Shown here: one piece after another, positions 56,345 through 64,000 of the stretch
Layout of the letters: the number at the start of each line of letters is the position of its first letter
Numbering within the stretch: position 1 is the stretch's first letter
Origin: Telopea speciosissima
Taxonomy: Eukaryota > Streptophyta > Magnoliopsida > Proteales > Proteaceae
Length of the DNA stretch: 64,000 nucleotides
NCBI RefSeq assembly: GCF_018873765.1
Contig: NC_057925.1
Location: 5,467,568-5,531,567, forward strand
Reading direction: 5' to 3'
Translations under genes and position numbers: made by a program
The notes under the pieces: generated by a model
Database searches by the model: none
What the model was told of the DNA's origin: nothing
Seen by the model: only the letters and a program-made list of their open reading frames with translations

Positions 56345-59300
56345 TATATTATCCGATATAGATTCCCTTCCATTCTTGGACTCTCCACATCTCCTCTCAC
56401 ATGCGATATGGATGGGATTCCTTATAGAAACCCTTTTTCTCTTATATGTAAAGTATATATTTTATGTAATCTCTTTTCTTCTCTTAACTTGTATAGTTTG
56501 ATTAGGATTCTATCATGTAATCTTCTATATAATCTCCTTTGGAGAATTGATCTCAATCAAGGAAAATATTTTACATTAACATGGTATATAGAGCCTCCTA
56601 AACTCCAACTAGTTCCCTTTTTTTTTTTTCCACCACCAGTCCTGGCTTCTCCTCTTTCAATGGGTGACAACACCATCACCATCGGTGCTGGTCTTCTCAC
56701 TACTATACAGCCCTCCACTGCTCCCTCTTCTTCTCCCTCTTTTCCTAATGTACATCACTACATATCCATCAAACTTACTTCTAAAAACTCTCTCTTCTAG
56801 CAAACTCAGATTGAACCGTTTCTTGATGGTCAAAACCTTTTCGGGTGCCTCAATGGAACCACTCCCTGCCCTGCTGATCCCATTGGGGCTGCACAACGGC
56901 GTCGCCAAAATTCTATCATCCACTCTCTTCTCATTGCTTCTCTAACTGAAGAAGTTTTCCCACTGGTTAATGGTAAGAAAACAATCTGTGATATCTGACA
57001 AACACTCTTCACAACGTACCCCTCTCCTTCTGAAAGCCGTATAATGTCTCTCAACATGGCTCTTCAAGACTTACAACAAAAACTTGAAGAGCCCGTTTCT
57101 CAGTTCTTACAGTGTGCCAAGTCTATCACGGCGGAACTCAATGCTCTCGGCCAAGAATTGTGTCCAAGTGCATTTAATCTTCATATATTTCGTGGTTTGA
57201 AATCGGACTTTCGTGACATGGTCTCTTCCTTGCTCACTCGCACAAATCCAATATCATATGATGACCTTCATGCGATGCTTCTCAGTCATGAATTTCTTCA
57301 TGGCACTTTGATGATAAAACTCACAATTTCTGATGCACCTGCACCTGTTGGCTCTCCTTCAGTCAGTATGGCTCTGTGATCCAACTCCTCTTTTGATTCT
57401 ACCTCCTCCTCCACTCGTGGTGGACGTGGTGGCTGTGGAGGTCGCGGCTGTGGTGGTTGTGAGCGTGGCGGCCCCATTGGTTTCCAATTTGGCCCTTCTT
57501 ATGGACGTTTTTGGTACTCAATTTGCCGCTGCTCAAACCACTCGACTGATTGATGCTACTACCGCCAACAGCCTGGTAACCCAAATACCCCTTCCATTTC
57601 ATATTATCCCCTACCTATCCACCTACCGTCCACAACACTTACCCTACCTCCAACTCTCACTATGGCTACCCTAACCCTCCTCTATTACCAACCCCACACC
57701 CTTTCACCACTCTCCCCTGGTATCCTGACACGGGTGCTTCTCACCATGTCACACTTGACCTCCAATCTCTCTCCCAATTTGAAGAATACAATGGCATCGT
57801 TGCCTAGGACATTTGCACTAGCGTCTTCTCCGTCATATGCTGAATATTAGTGGTTTACCCTATGTTTCGTGCCGTCTTAGTGATCTTTGTACGACTTGCC
57901 AACTAGGCAAAGCCAGTCATTTAACTTTACCAGTTACTGCTAGTCGTAGTTTGTTTCCTCTTGATCTTGTTTTTAGTGATGTTTGGGGCCCCGCCCCCAC
58001 CCCATCTTTATCTGGTCATCGGTTTTATGTAATCTTTGTGGACAATAATACCAAATTTATTTGGTTTTACCCCCTTGTGCGTAAGTCTGATGTGTTTAAT
58101 ATTTTTCTTCAATTCCAAAAGCTTGTTGATCGTCATTTTGGGCTTAAACTTAAGGCAATCCAAACTGACTGGGGTGGGGAATTTCGCACTCTTCTTGCTT
58201 TCTTTCAAAAAGTTGGTATTTCTCATAATATTTCTTCTCCTCATACTCATGAGCAACAAGGGGCGGTTGAACGTCGTCATTGCCATAGCGTTGACATTGG
58301 TGTATCCCTTCTTGCTCATGGGTCTGTTCCCCAACATTACTGGACTTTTGCTTTTGAAACGGCAATATACTTAATTAATTGAATGCCGTCCTTTGTCTCA
58401 AATGGTGTTTTTCCTTTTCAACTAATTTTCCATAAATCCCGGATTATTCTTTTCTTAGAGTTTTTGGGTGTTTGTGTTTTCCATACCCACAACCATATAA
58501 TCAGCATAAGTTGGATTTTCGCTCTCTTTCGTGTGTGTTCCTAGGCTACAGCCCTTCTCATACTAGCTATCGTTGTTTGCATATTCCCCACTAATTGTTA
58601 TTATATTGGTCATCATGTTCGCTTTGACAAAACTCAATTTTCTTTTTCTCGATCTATCATGGGTTCTCCACTTTCGTCTCCTTTAATTTTGCCTATTCCT
58701 TGGGCTGGTTCCCCCATTTAAGTTCCCTCTTCACCTCACTCCCACCCCCTGGTTCGCCCTTACCAGCATCAATTGTCGTTGTGCCACCAGCCAACCCCTC
58801 CTCTACCCATTCCCCGATACCCTTGGGAGATGTTTTACCCTCCCCTACACCAACCCCAAATTCCCCTCCTCGAATCATACCTTCTCCTCCACCCAAAACC
58901 AGATCCCTTCATGACATACACTCAACAACCTCTGCTGCCTCTTCGTTTTTTGCCCCCAACCCGGCCTTCACTCACCCAATGCGCCTTCGGCCTCACCCTC
59001 ATGCTTTAACTGCTACTAATGATTTGGTTGAGCCTACTTGTGTTTCCCAAGCTTTGAAAAGTCCAGAATGGCGTGTTGCAATGGCGGATGAATTTAATGC
59101 TTTGGTTCGTAACGGGACATGGTCTTTGGTTCCCAGGTTACCTACTATGAATCTAATTGGTTGCAAATGGATGTATCGCATCAAGCGCACCGCTGATGGT
59201 ACTCTTGAGCACTATGAGGTGTGTTTGGTTGTGAAAAGATTTCACGATCAACATGGCCTAGATTATGGGGAGACTTTCAGTCCTGTAATTAAACCCACCA

Positions 59301-60807
59301 CTATTCGGTGTGTTCTTTCCATTGCAGTCTCTCAAGGTTGGCCATTCATCAGTTGGATGTTAGTAATGCATTTCTTCACGGGCGCCTCCAGGAGGAGGTC
59401 TATATGTCCCAACCCCCGGGTTTCATTGATTTGGCTCACCCAAATCATGTTTGTCGCCTTCATCGTTCACTTTATGGTCTCAAACAGGTGCTCAAGGCTT
59501 GGTTTCACAGAATTTCGGAATTTCTTTTGCAGATCGATTTTATTGGCTCCAAAACTAATACGTCTCTTTTTTGTTCGTTGTGCTAGTTCTGTGTGTGTTA
59601 CATATTGATCTATGTTGATGATATCCTTGTTACTGGCAGTAATTCCTCTGTGGTTTCGTTTCTACTTCAACAGTTATTTGGTGAGTTTTCCATAAACGAT
59701 CTTGGCCTTCTACATTTTTTCCTAGGCATTGAGGCCATTCCTCATTCCAAGGGTCTGCTCCTCTCCCAATCACGTCATATCTCTAATCTATTACGGCACA
59801 CTGGAATGGTTAACTGCAAACCTATGACAACTCCCATGGCCACTACTACCAAGCCATCAGTTTCAGGGGGTGCGCCTATGTCTGAACCAACTGAGTATCG
59901 ATCAGTTGTGGGTGCTCTCTAATAAGTGACACTAACTCGTCCTGATGTTGCTTTTGCGGTTAATCGTGTGTGTCACAACATGCATGCTCCCACCACTGAT
60001 CATTGGCAGCTTGTTAAGCAAATACTTCGTTACTTGAAGAGTACACGCATTCATGGTTTACTTCTTGAGCGTTCACCTTTCCATTCACCTCAGGCATTTT
60101 TTGATGCAGATTGGGCAGGTGATGGTTCTGGCAGCAAGTCCACTGGTGGCTTCACAATTTCCTTGGTCCAAATCTTATTTCTTGGACATCCCGCAAACAA
60201 AAAACTGTAGCATGGTCTTCTACAGAGGCTGAGTACAAGGCCTTAGCTGACGCAGCGGCTGAACTTATTTGGTTGGAGTCGTTATTTGGTAAATTGGGTT
60301 ATCCTCTACATGGTTCTCCTATCTTGTGGTGTGACAAAATTGGCGCTGCCTATCTTTCTGCAAATCCGGTTTTCCATGCTCGAACTAAGCATGTGGAAAT
60401 CGATTTTCACTTTGTTTGTGATCGTGTTGCAAAGAGACAGTTAAAAGTTCAGCTCATTTCCACACATGATCAGCTCGCCGACACATTCATGAAGGCTCTT
60501 GGCATTGTTCGTTATCAATTTTTACGGGACAAGCTAGCTGAAGATTCGGTTGCCTGATTCTCCACCTTGAGGGGGTGTATTATCCGATACAGATTCACTT
60601 CCATTCTTGGACTCTCCATATTGCCTCTCACATGCGATATGGATCGGGTCCCTGATAACCTTTTTCTCTTATATGTAAAGTCTATATTTTATGTAATCTC
60701 TTTTCTTCTCTTACCTTGTATAGTTTGATTAGAATTCTATCATGTAATCTCTATATAATCTCCTTTGGAGAATTGATCTCAATGAAGGAAAATATTTTAC
60801 ATTAACA
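56345..60807 (+). mobile_element. Ty1/copia element in intron 1 of the NLR gene
   Basis: LTRs at 56345-56581 and 60576-60807 (about 235 bp) are about 93% alike by eye and end 'attaaca'. A TGGTAT..AGAGCC primer site directly follows the left LTR, and a 'cttgaggggg' polypurine tract precedes the right one. An ACCA motif at both outer edges may be part of the target duplication. Parts on the plus strand, opposite to the NLR gene: gag (~56660-57380), a zinc-knuckle/protease region (~57400-57800), integrase (~57840-58380), reverse transcriptase (~59000-59900) and RNase H (~59940-60550). The element keeps its full length but is broken, with at least five breaks. LTR divergence suggests an insertion a few million years old. 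Confidence 0.92.
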
Positions 60808-60810
60808 CCA

Positions 60811-61213
60811 CAGAATCTGTACCAGATTGATTTCAACAAATTAAGAAGATGGGTCTCTTTATGGCTAAGGAGATGGGTCTTTCTAACTTATGGATTGAGT
60901 CAGACTCGGCTTCGGTGGTGATGTCTATGCAGTCTTTTAAGTTCCCTTGGTGGATCCAGCAAAAATGGTTAGTGATAAAGCCTTTTTTTGCTGTCCTGCA
61001 ACTGGAAGATCATTCACTGCTATAGAGGCAAATTTCATTGCGGATTTCCTTGCTAAAAAGGCTACGAGAACCGGGCAATCAGTATTAAATTGTACTATTC
61101 CAAAACATATTGGTGAGCTCCTGGAGCAGGACGCTTTGGGGCTGCCTAGACACAGATTTGTGTAATTTCTTTTTTCTTCTAATAAAATTGCCCTTTAGCG
61201 GAAAAAAAAAAAA
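60811..61213 (+). mobile_element. 5'-truncated LINE 3' end (RNase H) in NLR intron 1
   Basis: Plus-strand reading gives RNase H-domain pieces: 'LWIESDSASVV' (60890-60925), then 'EANFIADFLAKKATRTG' (61025-61075). The segment closes with 'aataaaattgccctttagcgg' and a 12-base A tail (61201-61213), as in plant L1 elements. The left edge coincides with the copia LTR, so the copia may have inserted into this LINE or next to it; no LINE sequence is seen left of the copia. Confidence 0.75.
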
Positions 61214-61756
61214 CACTACTACTACATTCACACTTGTTGGAGTACTGAGAGGAGCAGGGTTGCGTTCCTGTACCTGGGTTTGGTGATGGTGGGTGTGATG
61301 AGATTCATGAGATTCCAATTTCAGTCGTAGAAGATCAGTGAGAAACTCATCCAATATATCCTGTACATCATAGAGGATTTGTTTGACGGGGTTGAGCCAC
61401 AGTTTCACAGGAACGTTGGTGAACTGTTTCACTTCAGCTTCATCATAAAAGGTATGAATCACGGCTAACGTCCGCTGCAGTGACTCCAGTCCATCCAAGT
61501 CGATTTCCCATCGGCCTAAGAAGTCTCGCAACTCAGGAGAGGCAAGCTTGTCGAAGGCCACCTTAAGGGAGGGGAAGGACACTGACATCTTCTTCTTCTT
61601 CTTTCAAGACACAAAAAGAGCTGTAAAGCAAAGAGATTACAGCAAAGAGAGTTCAACAAAAACTGAACCAGAAATCAGTGAGAAAGAGGAGGAAGCGCTT
61701 ATGAGTGCTTTTTCTCCATTATCTATCATCATCATCTTCATATCATAAAGACATAA

Positions 61757-62019
61757 TCATGGTTTAAGGTATCGGTATCGGATCATCCGATCCGATATGG
61801 TTGATACTGCATAGTTTTAAAGGTTATGACTACCAATACCTGGCCGATACCATATCAGTGGAATGGTACAAAAAAGTGGTAAAATAGTCGAAAAAACCCA
61901 TTTTTAGGAAACCCAGGGGTAAATTTGTCTGTATGACCAATCCATACTGATACCGTATCGTTATCGTATTGATTTTGAAGATGACCGATACCCAATTCGA
62001 TACCATGCACTAAAACCAT
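61757..62019. mobile_element. MITE with CATGGTTT-GGTATCG ends
   Basis: 'catggtttaaggtatcggta' at the left faces the complement of 'ccaattcgataccatgcact' plus 'aaaaccatg' at the right. Centre 'ccgatccgatatgg' / 'ccgataccatatc' pairs too. It lies about 170 bp upstream of the NLR start codon. Confidence 0.7.
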
Positions 62020-62486
62020 GCATGTATTCTCGTAGAAATGAATCAATAAAATTCTCCTCTATTATATCAAGTCTATCAGGTTCTTTGTAATTTTTTATTA
62101 AACCAAAAAGGAAACGAAAAATGAATATCAACCCAACCATTAAAAATAGGCTTATTATTATTTGGCAGTTATTTACCAAAAAAAAATTTTTATTTGGCCC
62201 TTCAATTCGATTTTGTATGATTGCATCGTAGTCTATGGTATTATTGACAAAGGATTATCTGTTTTTTGGGTAAAAACTGATAAAGGATTATCAATTGGAT
62301 TGTAAATTGTGCTTACTATATATTTCTAGTCCATCACAAACCAAATAGTGTTTCAAGGTAGATTAGGTAGGTTAAAACCTGCATGGGAAAATTCCAGGCA
62401 TTAATGGATTGTGGAAAATTCCTGCATGGGAGGGAGTATATATAACCTCCATCTACCCCTTTTTGGCTTTACCAAAAAAAAAAAAC
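62020..62486. other. Intergenic, no gene seen
   Basis: AT-rich sequence; nothing recognised. Confidence 0.5.
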
Positions 62487-62912
62487 AGAGAAAATTATAT
62501 GATTAGCTACTTTTAGGTTTTCATTTACAAAACTGTCCACCCTATGTTTGAGTTAACAAAAGTAGACAAAAACAAGTTAAGGTTTACAAAATTGGACAAA
62601 ATAGTGTCCCTCCCTCCCACACTTACTTTTTTAGATAATTTTACCCTTGTCATTGCCTTCTTGCCCAGACATCCTCTGTTCCCTACAACCCTTCCCTTGT
62701 CCCAACCACCGCCATTCTCTGCTACCCCAAGTAACAGAGGAAAAAAAAGAGATTTTGTCAGAGGGGAACTACCGAGGAAGGAAGGAGAGTCACTGTTTTG
62801 TCTAGTTTTGTAAAACTAAACTTGTTTTTGTCTACTTTTGTTAACTCAAACATAGGGTGGACAGTTTTGTAAATGAAAACCCAAAAGTAGCTAATCATGT
62901 AATTTTCCCTAA
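62487..62912. mobile_element. MITE with ~120-bp inverted ends
   Basis: The left arm (62487-~62610) and right arm (~62790-62912) are inverted copies: 'gattagctacttttaggttt', 'tgtccaccctatgtttgag' and 'aaaagtagacaaaaacaag' recur as complements at the right. Identity is above 90% by eye. The centre is C/T-rich. Long inverted ends suggest a non-autonomous MULE-type element; A-rich flanks hide the target duplication. Confidence 0.85.
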
Positions 62913-63576
62913 AAATAAAAAATCTATCCCTTTTGTTGGTGTTTTTTTTCTTTTTGGAACATGAATTATAAGGGCTTTGGCCGACTAGTCCTCCAGGGCT
63001 CGTGTATAACTCCGTAACACACACAAACCAGGAGATACTTGGGCCCCCATGTTCATCAGGGAGTTTCCTCTCAAGCGGGTGGTCCCAAGGGGGGAGGCGG
63101 AGTCAAACTCAAGACGTAGGATCAAGTTCTCGTATGAGAACACCTCATAGGCAGATGGAATCCACCATGTGGGTCCCACCTGGGGTGGATTCCATTTGTA
63201 TGTTCTTGTACCTGATCCCTTCTTTTTTGTTTTTTGGTAAGAACCTGATCCCTTCTCAGTAAACAGAGGATGAATCTTACTGGTATTTTTTTGGGAAGTA
63301 GTTTTCTGTCCGGGAGTGTGGCCTACGCCAGAACCGGTAACTGGACCGAAACCAGTCCGCTGGGAACCGGAACCAACCCACCCAATAGCTTATTGGTCCG
63401 GTTTCGGATCTACCGATAAGTTATTGGTCCGGTTCTTGATCTACCAATTAGGAACCGGTAAAACCAGAATAAATTCACATCCTAACCATAATTCTTAAGA
63501 CTCAAGGTCATGAGAGCTAAGGTCAAACCTTTTTATTTTTTTAGGTTTTCAATTTTGGCTTTACCATTTGCAATTC
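62913..63576. other. Intergenic with small hairpins, no gene
   Basis: Contains a hairpin at 63153-63204 ('agatggaatccacc' with 'ggtggattccattt') and repeated 'ttattggtccggtt' words at 63381-63436. No supported gene. Confidence 0.45.
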
Positions 63577-63760
63577 AAATCCTTTACGGTGCGCTGCCCA
63601 TAGCAGCCTGAGCGATGCAAACATAGGGGCATAGCGCAATGACCGTCTTACCCCTGCCCAAGCGCCTTGCCTGAGCGGGGGTAAGGCAGTCATTGCGCTG
63701 TGTCCTGTGTCTGCACCGTTTAGGCTGCTACTGGCAACACACCGTAGAAGATCTGGATCC
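63577..63760. mobile_element. MITE family 2, copy 2
   Basis: 'cctttacggtgcgctgccc' faces 'acaccgtagaagatctgga' in inverse orientation. The core hairpin 'caatgaccgtcttacccc' / 'ggggtaaggcagtcattg' is the same as in copy 1 (38805-38970). Confidence 0.8.
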
Positions 63761-64000
63761 TACCATTTGTCTCATATACTATTTTACCAAAGATTTGACT
63801 GTACATTTTTAAGGTCCATTTAAGAATATTAACTTAAGAATATATCTTAAAATAATCCTAACTTATGAGGGTGGTGGTGTTCCTACTTATTAATTAATAC
63901 CAAACAAGAGGTAATATAGACTAGTTATGTGATTTGAGAAAAAAAAAAATGAATCATATATCAAGTGATTATCTGAATCATGTCTGAAGTGATTGAAATT
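63761..64000. other. AT-rich window end, no feature
   Basis: Nothing recognised. Confidence 0.5.

Larger units (their letters stand above)
51999..61588 (-). pseudogene. CC-NB-LRR disease-resistance gene (NLR), probably inactive
   Basis: Three exons on the minus strand: 61588-61274 (Rx-type coiled coil, with 'LYDVQDILDEF'), 56249-56148 (34 codons) and 56002-51999. All junctions are phase 0 and GT-AG. Exon 3 has a linker with 'RDINEKLKSV', then the NB-ARC: P-loop 'GMGGAGKTT', RNBS-A 'IWVCVSEDF', kinase 2 'FLLVLDDMW', RNBS-B 'KILVTTRN', 'GLPLAV', RNBS-D 'CFQYCALFP' and an intact 'VMHD'. About 800 residues of LRRs follow. Such proteins sense pathogen effectors and trigger cell death. Two lesions show: a TGA at 55810-55808 in the linker (the family has a hydrophobic residue in 'TSSxV'), and a frame change with loss of the first LRR near 54425-54500. 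Exon 3 length is not a multiple of three. The other motifs are well kept, so inactivation is recent or the lesions are sequence errors. Intron 1 (5,024 bp) holds a copia element and a LINE end. Confidence 0.88.

Noticed and set aside
63002-63262. 86-residue ORF upstream of the window end
   Set aside because: It overlaps a local hairpin and has no recognisable domain; Ser/Gly-rich reading of repeat DNA is more likely.
1-64000. CRISPR array, bacterial operon or phage system
   Set aside because: Split genes, plant tRNAs and plant transposon types show eukaryotic nuclear DNA; the short tandem repeats lack regular spacers.

Overview
This is nuclear DNA from a flowering plant. The evidence is plant-type split genes, a plant tRNA-Tyr gene with a 19-nt intron, a CC-NB-LRR disease-resistance gene, Ty1/copia and Ty3/gypsy elements, tRNA-derived SINEs and many short foldback (MITE) elements. 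I cannot name the species. Coding sequence is a small part of the window; most of it is transposons and their decayed remains.

Layout. 1-9.3 kb: no host gene, but decayed LINE and SINE pieces. 9.3-20.7 kb: one old, internally deleted gypsy-like element with long LTRs. A young copia element (11331-16896, near-identical LTRs, target duplication AAACC) sits in its first LTR and a probable solo LTR in its second. 21.9-23.6 kb: KIN17 (minus strand), a conserved DNA/RNA-binding zinc-finger protein. 23.7-25.0 kb: a Mutator-like element with ~290-bp inverted ends that carries a piece of an F-box/DUF295 (SKIP23-like) gene, lying just upstream of KIN17. 25-30.3 kb: AT-rich repeats, a LINE-like insertion with a 21-bp target duplication, and a decayed copia fossil. 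30.5-34.6 kb: COM1/SAE2/CtIP (gamma response 1), a DNA-end-resection factor with an expanded coiled coil and a GC-AG intron. 37.2-40.0 kb: a three-exon GH28 polygalacturonase-like gene (minus strand) whose first intron is packed with foldback elements. 40.2-45.7 kb: a MITE/SINE-rich stretch and a tightly spaced tRNA-His / tRNA-Tyr pair. 46.5-52 kb: two diverged copies of a segment with exon-like pieces. 52-61.6 kb: a CC-NB-LRR resistance gene (minus strand), apparently a pseudogene, whose first intron holds a copia element and a LINE 3' end. 61.7-64 kb: more foldback elements.

The host genes are not an operon and show no common pathway, although KIN17 and COM1 are both linked to the DNA-damage response. 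The most unusual host features are the 6-nt-spaced tRNA pair, the 88-residue tandem repeat in COM1 with its GC-AG intron, the gene-capturing MULE next to KIN17, and several families of GC-rich hairpin elements. All calls come from reading the sequence; no database search was run.
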